DNA of 64,000 nt, from contig NZ_CP121695.1 of assembly GCF_029761915.1 (NCBI RefSeq), positions 4,803,501 to 4,867,500 on the forward strand, in the 5' to 3' direction. Under the pieces are notes generated by a model. It did no database searches, was not told the origin of the DNA, and saw only the letters and a list, made by a program, of their open reading frames with translations. Source of the DNA: Bradyrhizobium sp. CB1650 (lineage in GTDB: Bacteria; Pseudomonadota; Alphaproteobacteria; Rhizobiales; Xanthobacteraceae). Numbering within the stretch: the first letter of the stretch is position 1; each line of letters begins with the position of its first letter. The position numbers and the translations under genes are program-made. Below, piece after piece: positions 42,910 through 51,827 of the stretch.

Positions 42910-44223
42910 ATGGCCAATCTCGGCATGATCGAACTGTCGTTCATTCTGCTCGGTGTGATGATCTTGCTTCTGGCGAGCGGGGTCTGGATTGCCGTCGCGC
43001 TCGGCCTCGTCGGCTTTGTGGCGATGGCGCTGACCACGAGCCTGCCGCTCGGCACGGTGCTTGCGACCACGACCTGGAGTGCGAGCGCCTCCTGGACGCT
43101 GGCGGCGCTGCCCTTGTTCATCTGGATGGGAGAAATCCTCTTCCGCACCAAATTGTCGGAGGAGATGTTCCGCGGCCTGTCACCCTGGGTTCAGTGGCTG
43201 CCCGGACGGCTGACCCATGTGAACGTGATCGGATGCGGCATCTTTGCGGCGGTGTCGGGCTCCTCGGCCGCGACCTGCGCGACCATCGGCAAGATCGCAC
43301 TACCCGAACTCGACAAGCGCGGCTACGACAAGGGCCTCAGTCTCGGCTCGCTTGCCGGCTCCGGCACGCTCGGTCTACTGATTCCGCCTTCGATCCCGAT
43401 GGTGGTGTACGCGGTCACGGCGAACGTCTCGGTGTTGCAGGTGTTCCTCGGCGGATTCCTGCCGGGGGCGCTCGTCATGGCCCTCTACTCCGGCTACATA
43501 GTCCTGTGGTCGCTGCTCAATCCGAAAAAGATTCCGCCGCGTGATCCGCCGATGCGGCTTCGCCGGAAGCTGCAAGAGTCTGCCAAGCTCTTTCCGTGCC
43601 TGCTTCTGATCCTCGCCGTCTTCCTTTCCCTCGTGCTCGGCTTTGCCACTGCGACCGAATGCGCCGCATGGGGCGTCGCCGGCGCGCTGCTGCTCGCGTG
43701 GTGGAGCGGTACGCTCACGCGCAAGAACTTCTTCGAGAGCGTGATGAGCGCGACGCGGTTGACCTGCATGATCATGCTGATCCTGGCGGGTGCGGCCTAC
43801 ACTACAGCCGCGATGGCCTATACTGGCATTCCGGCGGCGCTCGCCTCCTGGGTCAAGGGGCAGGAGCTGACACCCAGCATGCTCGCGCTGTATCTGAGCG
43901 TCATGTACATCATCCTTGGTTGCCTGATCGACGGCATCTCGATGATCGTGCTGACCGCCGTGATCGTGCTGCCGATGGTCAAGCAGGCCGGGCTCGACCT
44001 CGTCTGGTTCGGGGTCTACCTCATCATTCACGTCGAGATGGCGCAGATCACGCCGCCGGTCGGTTTCAACCTGTTCGTGCTGCAGAACATGAGCGGTCGC
44101 GATACCCTGACCGTCGCGCGGGCGGCGTTCCCGTTCTTCGTCCTGTTGCTTGCCGCCGTGTTCATCATCACCGAATATCCGCAGATCGTGCTGTTCTTGC
44201 CTAAGCTCGCTTTTCCCGACTGA
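42910..44223 (+). CDS. TRAP transporter large permease (DctM)
   Basis: A 437-residue polytopic permease with about 12 spans. Family stretches: SFILLGVMILLLASGVWIAV at the N-terminus, SGSSAATCATIGKIALPELD, GSLAGSGTLGLLIPPSIPMV, and near the C-terminus VEMAQITPPVGFNLFVLQNM. These are hallmark DctM signatures lining the substrate/sodium path. The open frame extends 136 codons upstream as a shadow of dctQ; ATG 42910 is the real start. Works with DctQ and DctP for sodium-coupled uptake of an organic acid. Confidence 0.94.
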   Translation: MANLGMIELSFILLGVMILLLASGVWIAVALGLVGFVAMALTTSLPLGTVLATTTWSASASWTLAALPLFIWMGEILFRTKLSEEMFRGLSPWVQWLPGRLTHVNVIGCGIFAAVSGSSAATCATIGKIALPELDKRGYDKGLSLGSLAGSGTLGLLIPPSIPMVVYAVTANVSVLQVFLGGFLPGALVMALYSGYIVLWSLLNPKKIPPRDPPMRLRRKLQESAKLFPCLLLILAVFLSLVLGFATATECAAWGVAGALLLAWWSGTLTRKNFFESVMSATRLTCMIMLILAGAAYTTAAMAYTGIPAALASWVKGQELTPSMLALYLSVMYIILGCLIDGISMIVLTAVIVLPMVKQAGLDLVWFGVYLIIHVEMAQITPPVGFNLFVLQNMSGRDTLTVARAAFPFFVLLLAAVFIITEYPQIVLFLPKLAFPD

Positions 44224-44258
44224 TCGCGGCTTCCAAATTGACCGTAAGGAGACGTTCG

Positions 44259-45236
44259 ATGAAGTTTCGCTTGTTCCGCCTGGGCCTGATGGCCGGAGTG
44301 CTTTTGGTCGCCACACCCGCGCTGGCCCAGACAAAATGGAATCTGCCTGCGGCATATCCCGCCGACAATCCGCATTCGGAGAATCTCGTCGCCTTCGCCA
44401 AGGACGTCGAAGCCGCGACATCGGGAAAGCTTCAGATCACAGTCCATCCGGGGGCTTCGCTGTTCAAGGCGCCCGACATCAAGCGCGCAGTTGTGACCGG
44501 GCAGGCACAGATGGGCGAGGTGCTGCTGTCGATCCACGAAAACGAAGATCCAGTATTCGGTATCGACGTCGTGCCGTTCCTCGCGACCAGCTTCCCGGAC
44601 GCGATGAAGCTGTATCAGGCTTCCAAGCCAGCGATAGTAAAGAAGCTGGACGCACAAGGCCTGAAGCTACTGTTCGCCGTGCCGTGGGCGCCGCAGGGCG
44701 TGTATGTCAACAAGCCGCTCGCAAGCATCGAGGACATGAAGGGCCTGAAGTGGCGTGCTTATAATGTCGGAACCGCGCGTATCGGTGAACTGGTTGGTGC
44801 CCAGGCGGTCACGATTCAGGCCGCCGAGCTGCCGCAGGCACTCGCTACGGGCGTGGTGAATTCATTCATGTCGTCGGGCGGTACCGGCTACGATTCAAAG
44901 GCGTGGGAATCCCTGAAGTACTTCTATGACGTGCAGGCCTGGATTCCGAAGGACTACACCTTCGTCAACAAGGCGGCGTTCGACGCGCTCGACAAGCCGA
45001 CCCAGGAGGCAATCCTCAAGGCGGCCGCGACGGCGGAAACGCGTGGCTGGAAGGCTTGGGAAGAAAAGAGCAATTGGTACATCGCTCAGCTCAAGGCCAA
45101 GGGCATGACAGTCGAGCCGCCAAGCCCGGCGCTGAAGGCCGGCTTTCAGAAGATCGGCGAACAGCTCACGGCCGACTGGCTCAAGAAGGCGGGGGCCGAT
45201 GGCCAGGCTCTGATCGACGCCTACAAGAAGATGTAA
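44259..45236 (+). CDS. TRAP transporter substrate-binding protein (DctP)
   Basis: A 325-residue periplasmic protein with signal peptide (GLMAGVLLVATPALA). The mature part follows the DctP fold: KWNLPAAYPADNPHSENLVA, LQITVHPGASLFKAPDIKRA, and a carboxylate-binding segment near LKWRAYNVGTARIGELVGAQ, where an Arg usually binds the ligand carboxylate. TAAGGAGA precedes ATG 44259 at ideal spacing. Ligand not predictable. It ends the three-gene operon, followed by a strong terminator at 45247-45286. Confidence 0.93.
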   Translation: MKFRLFRLGLMAGVLLVATPALAQTKWNLPAAYPADNPHSENLVAFAKDVEAATSGKLQITVHPGASLFKAPDIKRAVVTGQAQMGEVLLSIHENEDPVFGIDVVPFLATSFPDAMKLYQASKPAIVKKLDAQGLKLLFAVPWAPQGVYVNKPLASIEDMKGLKWRAYNVGTARIGELVGAQAVTIQAAELPQALATGVVNSFMSSGGTGYDSKAWESLKYFYDVQAWIPKDYTFVNKAAFDALDKPTQEAILKAAATAETRGWKAWEEKSNWYIAQLKAKGMTVEPPSPALKAGFQKIGEQLTADWLKKAGADGQALIDAYKKM

Positions 45237-45246
45237 GGACGAGGAG

Positions 45247-45286
45247 AGATCCTGCTCCTCGCCGTCGCGTGGGAGCAGGATCTTTT
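45247..45286 (+). terminator. Rho-independent terminator after dctP
   Basis: AGATCCTGCTCC, 13-base loop, GGAGCAGGATCT, then TTTG: a perfect 12-bp stem 10 bp past the dctP stop. Confidence 0.88.
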
Positions 45287-45324
45287 GCCAGCGCTCCGCA
45301 GAATTCCGGCTATCCCGTCGAACG

Positions 45325-46695
45325 TCACCAAGCGTAGCGCAGCACGGCCTTGCCGGTATAGGAGCGCACCAGGCTGGAAAGCTCGCTGTCGAAGCTCGCC
45401 ACGGCGAACCAGCCGTTCGTCGCGCGCAGCTCGAGCGAAACACCCGTCAGCACCGAGTCCAGCGCAAGCGCCGTGCTGCCGGCGATGACGCCCTGACCTG
45501 CGAAGACCCGGAACGCCGCCGGGGTCGCCTGTGCCGCGCTGAAATCATGCGCCCAGGCAAGCCGCCCGCGCAGGCTCACCATGCCGTCGAAAAGCGCCAA
45601 CGATGTGCTCGTGCGCAAGCCGAACTCGGTGCGGCTATCGGCGAAGCTGCTGTCGCTGCCTGCGGCCGCTGCAAACCCGTTGGCCGGTTGGGCCGCAGTG
45701 CCGGGCAGGCGGAAGCTCGTGACCTCCGCCGCCGCATAGGGCGTGATGCCGAGCCACGGCATGCCGAAACGATAACCGCCCTCGATGCGGCCGGAATAGG
45801 CATTGGCGTTGAGGGCCGCGTTGAACTGGTCGGTCCCGGCCGGCGTCGCCGCATAGCCGTTGGTGATGGCCTGCCAGCCATAGGCCAGCGCGCTGACAAC
45901 GTAAGCTGCTCCGGCCGTGTGCCTGACGAAGGCCCCGGCCTGGAACAGATCGGATTGGCCGCTGGAAAAATTGTTGGCAAAGCCGGTGCCGCCCCCGGCC
46001 AGCGCAAATCCCATCCGCGTTTGCGGCGAGAGCGAATAGTCGGCGCCGACGACGGTACCGAAACTCCGGCTGGCCGAGCCGCCGGTCGAGACCTGCGATC
46101 CACCAAAACCCGCCGCCCAGACGTTCCAGTGCGGGGCCTCGAGCGAAGGCTTGCCATAGATGGCCTCATAGGCCTCGCGTCCGATGCCGCCATGCGTCGG
46201 GTCGTTTCCCATGGCCGCATAAGCCGCAAGCTCGGCGTTTAACTCGGCGGGCGCAGCGCCGCGGCCGTCGATGGCGGGATCGAGCAGGGCCCGCGTGAAC
46301 TGCGTCATCGCGAGGAAGGTGGCCTGCGCCGTCTCGGTCTGCGAGGCGCCGTCGAGGCCGCGGCCAAAGGCTTGCCGCATGCCGACGAACCTTGGCCCGC
46401 CGACGGCGCCTTGCCGATCGGCGTTCCAGCCGTAGCCTGGCTGCATGCCGCCACCACCGCCACCATTGCCGAACCATGCGCCGGCGAAAGCCGGTTGCTG
46501 CGGGCCACCAAACATCATGGGGCCGGCGAGATTGTTGAAGCCGTAGCCTGGTGCATCCGGGCCGCGGGGCCCAAAACTCTGCGTGCCCGCGAATGCGCCG
46601 AATTCGCGCATGACCTGCGCGCCGGCGGCGCCGGGCAGCACGAGTCCAGCCGTCAATAGCAGCAGCACCAGACGCGCACGCACGCCTGCGCTCAC
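45325..46695 (-). CDS. Autotransporter beta-domain protein with short passenger
   Basis: A 456-residue outer-membrane protein. It has a signal peptide (RARLVLLLLTAGLVLPGAAG), then about 140 residues rich in Gly/Phe/Pro (GNGGGGGGMQPGYGWNADRQ), then a beta-barrel of about 260 residues of the autotransporter type (WNVWAAGFGGSQVSTGGSAS, GADYSLSPQTRMGFALAGGG, GITPYAAAEVTSFRLPGTA). It ends in alternating residues with terminal aromatic W (AVLRYAW), the usual barrel-assembly signal. Classical autotransporters carry far longer passengers; here almost none is left. Leftward, convergent with the TRAP operon. Confidence 0.85.
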   Translation of the reverse strand: MSAGVRARLVLLLLTAGLVLPGAAGAQVMREFGAFAGTQSFGPRGPDAPGYGFNNLAGPMMFGGPQQPAFAGAWFGNGGGGGGMQPGYGWNADRQGAVGGPRFVGMRQAFGRGLDGASQTETAQATFLAMTQFTRALLDPAIDGRGAAPAELNAELAAYAAMGNDPTHGGIGREAYEAIYGKPSLEAPHWNVWAAGFGGSQVSTGGSASRSFGTVVGADYSLSPQTRMGFALAGGGTGFANNFSSGQSDLFQAGAFVRHTAGAAYVVSALAYGWQAITNGYAATPAGTDQFNAALNANAYSGRIEGGYRFGMPWLGITPYAAAEVTSFRLPGTAAQPANGFAAAAGSDSSFADSRTEFGLRTSTSLALFDGMVSLRGRLAWAHDFSAAQATPAAFRVFAGQGVIAGSTALALDSVLTGVSLELRATNGWFAVASFDSELSSLVRSYTGKAVLRYAW

Positions 46696-46926
46696 GATAC
46701 CAACCGCATGAAGCGCCCCAACCGCGCCGGTCGCCAGCCGCGGGCTCCGCGCGGCGAATCATTTGAGATCGGCGAATCCGACCGGCGAGGAGGGTAGGTT
46801 GGTCTCTATCGTTTTCCAACCTTTTCCGCTCGTGTCCCGATGTCGTCGAAACTCCGCAATCGATTGCGAATGGCGACAAGCGAAACGTCAATCCGCGCGC
46901 CTACGGGCGGGGGGCGGGCGGTTAGC

Positions 46927-48588
46927 TCAGGCCGAGATCGCCTTGGCCGATCCGACCTCGTTGCGCAGCAGGAATTTCTGGATTTTGCCGGTGGAGGTCT
47001 TCGGGATCGGTCCGAACACGACGGCCTTCGGCGTCTTGAAGCCGCTCAGGTGCGAGCGGCAGAAGGCGATGATGTCGGCTTCGCTCGCGCTGGCGCCGTC
47101 CTTCAACTCGACGAAGGCGCAGGGCACCTCGCCCCATTTCGGATCGGGCTTTGCGACCACCGCGGCGAACAGCACGGCCGGGTGCTTGTAGAGGATGTCC
47201 TCGACCTCGACGGACGAAATGTTCTCGCCGCCGGAGATGATGATGTCCTTGGAACGGTCCTTGATGATGACGTAGCCGTGCTCGTCGAGCACGCCGAGGT
47301 CGCCGGTGTGGAACCAGCCGCCTTCGAATGCTTCTTTCGTCGCCTTCTCGTTCTTCAGATAGCCCTTCATCACGATGTTGCCGCGGAACATGACCTCGCC
47401 GACGGTCTCGCCGTCGCGCGGCACCTCCTGCATGGTCTGCGGATTGATGACGGTGACGCCTTCTTCGAGCGGGTAGGACACGCCTTGCCGGCGCTTCATG
47501 CGCGCGCGTTCGGGCGCGGGAAGCTCGTCCCAGCCGGGCTGTTCCGCGCAAACGGAGGCGGGGCCGTAGACCTCGGTCAGGCCGTAGACGTGGGTCAGCT
47601 TGATGCCGATGCTTTCGGCGCCCTCCAGCACGGCGACCGGCGGCGCGGCGCCGGCGATCAGGCCGACGACGCGGCGGGCGGCGCTGCCCTCTGACGTTTC
47701 CTTGGGCGCATCGGGCGCGTTGATCAGCGTGTTGTAGACGATCGGCGCGCCGCACATGTGGGTGACGCCGTGCTGCTTGATCAGCTCGAAGATCTTGCTC
47801 GGCTCGACCTTGCGCAGGCAGACATTGATGCCGGCTGACGCCGCGATGGTCCATGGGAAGCACCAGCCGTTGCAATGGAACATCGGCAGCGTCCAGAGGT
47901 AGACCGGATGCTGGCCGAGATTGCCGGCGAGGATGTTGCTGACCGCATTCAGATAGGCGCCGCGATGATGGGTGACGACGCCCTTGGGATTGCCTGTCGT
48001 GCCCGAGGTGTAGCTCAGCGCGATGGCATCCCACTCGTCCGCCGGCAGGATCGCGGTAAAGTTCGGATCGCCCAGGGCTACGGCGGCTTCGTACTCGATC
48101 TCGCCAATGCGCTTGCCGCCCTTGAACGCGGCATCGTCGACATCGACCACAAGCGGTTTTGGCCCGTGCACCTGCGTAAGCGCATCAGTGATCACGCCGG
48201 CAAATTCGGGATCGACCAGGATGATCTTCGCCCCGCCATGGTCGAGCTGGAACGCGATCGAGGGCGCATCGAGACGGATGTTCAGGGCATTGAGCACTGC
48301 GCCGGTCATCGGCACCGCAAAGTGCAGCTCGTTCATCGCCGGCACATTCGGTAGCATGGCTGCGACCGTGTCGCCGACGCCGACGCTCTTGCCCGCGAGC
48401 CAGGAGGCAAAGCGCCGGCAGCGCTCGTAGGTCTCGGCCCAAGTGAAGCTGCGGCCTTCGTAGACGGTGCTGACGTGATCGGGGTAAACGGCGGCGCTGC
48501 GCGCGAGGAAGCTCAGCGGCGTCAGCGGCACGTAGTTGGCGGGGGTCTTGTCGAGGCCGATATTGTACTGGTTCTGCCGCTCACTCAT
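46927..48588 (-). CDS. Medium-chain-type acyl-CoA ligase (AMP-binding)
   Basis: A 553-residue adenylate-forming ligase converting a carboxylic acid, ATP and CoA to acyl-CoA. Motifs: the P-loop-like ALSYTSGTTGNPKGVVTHH, YGLTEVYGPAS, GWFHTGDLGVLDEHGYVIIK, RSKDIIISGGENISSVEVED and the catalytic Lys in KTSTGKIQKFLLR. It resembles AlkK/DmdB medium-chain ligases. ATG 48588 has AGGAGGG at ideal spacing; GTG 48594 is less likely. It starts 22 bp after the fused TRAP permease stop, so it probably activates the acid imported by that transporter. Confidence 0.92.
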   Translation of the reverse strand: MSERQNQYNIGLDKTPANYVPLTPLSFLARSAAVYPDHVSTVYEGRSFTWAETYERCRRFASWLAGKSVGVGDTVAAMLPNVPAMNELHFAVPMTGAVLNALNIRLDAPSIAFQLDHGGAKIILVDPEFAGVITDALTQVHGPKPLVVDVDDAAFKGGKRIGEIEYEAAVALGDPNFTAILPADEWDAIALSYTSGTTGNPKGVVTHHRGAYLNAVSNILAGNLGQHPVYLWTLPMFHCNGWCFPWTIAASAGINVCLRKVEPSKIFELIKQHGVTHMCGAPIVYNTLINAPDAPKETSEGSAARRVVGLIAGAAPPVAVLEGAESIGIKLTHVYGLTEVYGPASVCAEQPGWDELPAPERARMKRRQGVSYPLEEGVTVINPQTMQEVPRDGETVGEVMFRGNIVMKGYLKNEKATKEAFEGGWFHTGDLGVLDEHGYVIIKDRSKDIIISGGENISSVEVEDILYKHPAVLFAAVVAKPDPKWGEVPCAFVELKDGASASEADIIAFCRSHLSGFKTPKAVVFGPIPKTSTGKIQKFLLRNEVGSAKAISA

Positions 48589-48610
48589 CGACACCCTCCT
48601 TTACGCCGCG

Positions 48611-50500
48611 TCAAAGGAATCCGATCGAGATCCAGGGGAAGATCGCGACGATGATCAATCCCACGAGCAGCGCCAGCAGGTAGCCCCAGATCGGCCGGAT
48701 GCCTTCGGCCGGATCGACGCGTCCGATGGCGCAGGCGGCATAATAGCCGACGCCGAAGGGCGGAGCGAATAGCCCGATACCCATCGCCAGAATGATCACC
48801 ATGGCATAGTGCACCTCGTGCACGCCGACGGCGCGGGCGATGGGAAACAGCAGCGGCCCGAACAGCACGATGGCGGGGATCCCCTCCAGCACGCTGCCGA
48901 GAACGGTGAAAGCCAGGATCGAGACCGCGATGAAGGAGGCCGAGCCGCCGGGCAGGCCGGTCATGGCCGAAGCCAGCGAGCGGGAGAAGCCGGATTGCGT
49001 CAGGCCCCAGGCCATGCCGGTGGCGCTGCCGATGATCAGCAGGATGGCGCCGGAGAGCGAGGCGGTCTCGACCAGCATCGGAAACAGCCGCCGCCAGTCG
49101 AAGCGGCGGTAGATCAAAAGGCCGACCAGGACGCCGTAGACGATGCCGATGGTCGAGACTTCCGTGGCGGTCGCGACACCTTCGACCACGGCGTAACGGA
49201 TCACGAAAGGCAGCGCCAGCGCGGGCAGGGCGATGATGAAGGTCTTGCCGATTTCGGAGGCCGAGGCGCGTTGGACATGGCTCATGTCCTCGTGGCGGTA
49301 GCGCCACCAGACCAGCGTACAGAGTGTCAGCGCCAGCACCACGCCGGGCAGCAGGCCGCCGGTGAACAGCGCCGCGATCGAGACGCCCGTCACCGAGCCG
49401 ATGGTGATCAGCACGAGGCTCGGCGGAATGGTTTCGGTCTGCGCGCCGGTGGCAGCGAGCAGGGCGACGAGATCACCGGGCCGCGCGCCGCGCTGCTTCA
49501 TTTCGGGAAACAGCACGGGCGCAACGGCGGCCATGTCGGCGGCCTTGGCGCCGGAGATGCCGGAGACCAGGTACATGGCACCGACCAGCACGTAGTGCAG
49601 GCCGCCGCGGACGTGGCCGAGCAGGCTTGCCAGGAACGCCACCATGGCCCGCGCCATGCCGGTCATCTCGATCAGCAAGCCCAGGAACACGAACAGCGGC
49701 ACCGCGAGCAGGATCAGATGGCTCATGCCCTCGTCCATCCGGCCGACGAGCACCATCACCGGCGTCCGCGTGGTCAGCGCAAGATAGCCGAAGATCGCGA
49801 GGCCAAAACCGAACGCAATGGGAACGCCGGCAAAGACGCAGAAGCCGGCGACCCCGACGAAGAAGATGACGAGGTTGAGGTTGCCGAGCGGCCGCAGATA
49901 GGGCTCTGCCAGCCAGAACAAACCGACGACGACGGCGACGGACACCACTGCCGCCAGCACCAGCCGATAGTCCGCGGCCCGCAACAGCCGCAGCAGCGCG
50001 AATGCCGCCATCAGACAGATGCCGACCGGCAGCGCCACGGCGCGCCACATGTTCGAAATCTGCAGCGCCGGCGTGGTGATGAAGCTTTCCTCGTAGGCGT
50101 AGTCGTAGGACGGCCAGACGATCATCATGAGGAACGCCAGCGCCGCGCAGACCGCCACGAGATCGAGCCAGGCCCGCATCGCAGGCCTTGCGCTCGCGAC
50201 GATCGCCGTCATGCGCATGTGCTCGGAGCGGCGGAATGCGACCGCCGCGCCCAGCATCGCCAGCCACAGGAACAGGATCGAGGCGAGTTCGTCCGACCAG
50301 ATCAGCGGCCGGTGCAGCCCGTAGCGCGCGACCACGCCGGCAAACAGGATCGCGATCTCGGCGACGACCAGGATCGCCGCCGGGATTTCGACGAGGAGGC
50401 CCAGGACGCGCTCCAACGCGGCAAGCGCGGAAGATCGGCGAGGGGGCTGCACAGCCACCTCGCCCGCCATTTCGGTCACCGGTGCCTCGATATGAGCCAT
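48611..50500 (-). CDS. TRAP transporter fused permease (DctQ-DctM)
   Basis: A 629-residue single polypeptide containing both membrane parts of a TRAP transporter. Residues about 25-190 are the four-span DctQ unit (LASILFLWLAMLGAAVAFRR is its conserved segment). From about 200 on is the DctM unit (GNLNLVIFFVGVAGFCVFAG, SGISGAKAADMAAVAPVLFP, ATGAQTETIPPSLVLITIGS, GIGLFAPPFGVGYYAACAIG). Separate genes are the commoner arrangement, as in the TRAP operon at 42.3-45.2 kb. It begins 15 bp after the dctP gene in the same leftward operon. Confidence 0.93.
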   Translation of the reverse strand: MAHIEAPVTEMAGEVAVQPPRRSSALAALERVLGLLVEIPAAILVVAEIAILFAGVVARYGLHRPLIWSDELASILFLWLAMLGAAVAFRRSEHMRMTAIVASARPAMRAWLDLVAVCAALAFLMMIVWPSYDYAYEESFITTPALQISNMWRAVALPVGICLMAAFALLRLLRAADYRLVLAAVVSVAVVVGLFWLAEPYLRPLGNLNLVIFFVGVAGFCVFAGVPIAFGFGLAIFGYLALTTRTPVMVLVGRMDEGMSHLILLAVPLFVFLGLLIEMTGMARAMVAFLASLLGHVRGGLHYVLVGAMYLVSGISGAKAADMAAVAPVLFPEMKQRGARPGDLVALLAATGAQTETIPPSLVLITIGSVTGVSIAALFTGGLLPGVVLALTLCTLVWWRYRHEDMSHVQRASASEIGKTFIIALPALALPFVIRYAVVEGVATATEVSTIGIVYGVLVGLLIYRRFDWRRLFPMLVETASLSGAILLIIGSATGMAWGLTQSGFSRSLASAMTGLPGGSASFIAVSILAFTVLGSVLEGIPAIVLFGPLLFPIARAVGVHEVHYAMVIILAMGIGLFAPPFGVGYYAACAIGRVDPAEGIRPIWGYLLALLVGLIIVAIFPWISIGFL

Positions 50501-50515
50501 GACGGCTCCAACACC

Positions 50516-51535
50516 TTACGACAGCTTGCCGACGGCTTTTTCCAAGAGATCCCAGGCCTGCTCGCCATATTTGCCTTTCCACTCGGCATAGAATCCGGCG
50601 GTCCGCAGCTTGTCGCGGAATGGCGCGACGGTGGGTTGGTTGAAGGTCAAGCCCTTGCCGGCGAGCTCCTGCTGGAGATTGGCGTTCAGCTTGGCGGTAT
50701 CGGCGCGCTCGTTCACGGCCGCGGCGTTGATGTGCTTGGCGACGATGGTGCGTACGTCCGCCGGCAATTTTTCCCACGCACGGCGGTTGGCCAGGAACCA
50801 GAAGCCGTCCCACATGTGATTGGTCAACGAGCAGTACTTCTGGACCTCGTAGAGCTTTGCGGTCGAGATGATCGCCAGCGGGTTCTCCTGGCCTTCGACC
50901 ACCTTGGTCTGGAGCGCCGAATAGACCTCGCTGAAATTGATCGAGGCGGGCGCGGCATCGAACGCCTTGAACATCGAGGTCCACAGCGGCGACACCGGCA
51001 CGCGGATCTTGAAGCCCTTGAAATCGTCCGGCCCCGTGATCGGCTTGGTCGAGGACGTGGTCTGGCGGAAGCCGTTGTCCCAAATCTTGTCCATGACCTC
51101 CAGGCCGGCCTTCTTGATCTCGCCACGGACATAGGCACCGAGGTCGCCGTCCATGGCCTTCCAGACCGTGTCGTAGTCCGGGAATGCAAAGCCAATGCCG
51201 TTGATCGAGGCCGCCGGCACCAGGGTTGCCAGGATCAGGCCGGACAACGTGAAGAACTCGACGCCGCCGGACCGGATCTGGCTCAGCATGTCGGTGTCGG
51301 ATCCGAGCTGGTTGTTCGGAAAGATCTGCAGGTCGAAACGCCCGTTGGTTTCGCTCTTGATCGCCGCAGCCATCTCCTTGGCGCGAGCGTTCATCGGATG
51401 CGAGTCAGGCAGGTTGTTGGCGTATTTGTAGGTGAACTCGGCGGTCTGGGCACGGGCCACATGGGGCGCGCCAATGCCGCCCAGGACCGCGGTCGCGGCA
51501 GAGGCCTTGAGAAGCGTGCGTCGGGAAAAGCTCAT
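50516..51535 (-). CDS. TRAP transporter substrate-binding protein (DctP), Tat-like signal
   Basis: A 339-residue periplasmic binding protein, first gene of the leftward TRAP/CoA-ligase operon. The N-terminus SFSRRTLLKASAATAVLGGI carries SRRTLLK, a good Tat motif, with cleavage near VARAQ. The mature part matches DctP (FTYKYANNLPDSHPMNARAK, GRFDLQIFPNNQLGSDTDML, then KGFKIRVPVSPLWTSMFKAF, in which the Arg contacts the ligand carboxylate). ATG 51535 is preferred over 51550. Its upstream region contains an AT-rich inverted repeat and then an insertion sequence. Confidence 0.93.
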   Translation of the reverse strand: MSFSRRTLLKASAATAVLGGIGAPHVARAQTAEFTYKYANNLPDSHPMNARAKEMAAAIKSETNGRFDLQIFPNNQLGSDTDMLSQIRSGGVEFFTLSGLILATLVPAASINGIGFAFPDYDTVWKAMDGDLGAYVRGEIKKAGLEVMDKIWDNGFRQTTSSTKPITGPDDFKGFKIRVPVSPLWTSMFKAFDAAPASINFSEVYSALQTKVVEGQENPLAIISTAKLYEVQKYCSLTNHMWDGFWFLANRRAWEKLPADVRTIVAKHINAAAVNERADTAKLNANLQQELAGKGLTFNQPTVAPFRDKLRTAGFYAEWKGKYGEQAWDLLEKAVGKLS

Positions 51536-51793
51536 CGGGTTTGCTCCCAAAAAGGTTTGTTGTTGTTCTGAGACGCAAACCTATACGGACGGAAGGCCAT
51601 GAGGTCATCTGCGATCTCGCGAGGTTTCGCTTATTGCAGCCACATCGAGCCGCGGCAATATCGGCTTTCACACGACGCTGTTGACGCACGCTGCGACGGA
51701 TTGGCGCTCAGGAGCGTGGCGACCGAAACGGCGCCGAAGCGAAGGCGAAATCGCAGGAATTCCGGCTAAATATCTGATCCAATTTGATATAAA

Positions 51794-51809
51794 TATATTC
51801 CATAATATA
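51794..51809. promoter_or_regulatory. AT-rich inverted repeat in dctP/M24 intergenic region
   Basis: TATATT, CCAT, AATATA, inside an AT-rich stretch (51770-51822) unlike the surrounding sequence. The layout is that of a regulator operator or promoter shared, before the insertion, by the leftward dctP operon and the rightward M24 gene. No regulator gene is adjacent. The remaining 51536-51793 holds no gene. Confidence 0.45.
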
Positions 51810-51827
51810 CCTTATGCGAATTGCGGG

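Noticed and set aside
48809..51571. A 920-codon open frame on the plus strand
   Set aside because: It lies wholly antisense to the fused TRAP permease and dctP genes, is full of Gln/His/Arg/Gly low-complexity typical of antisense GC-rich DNA, and has no family motif.
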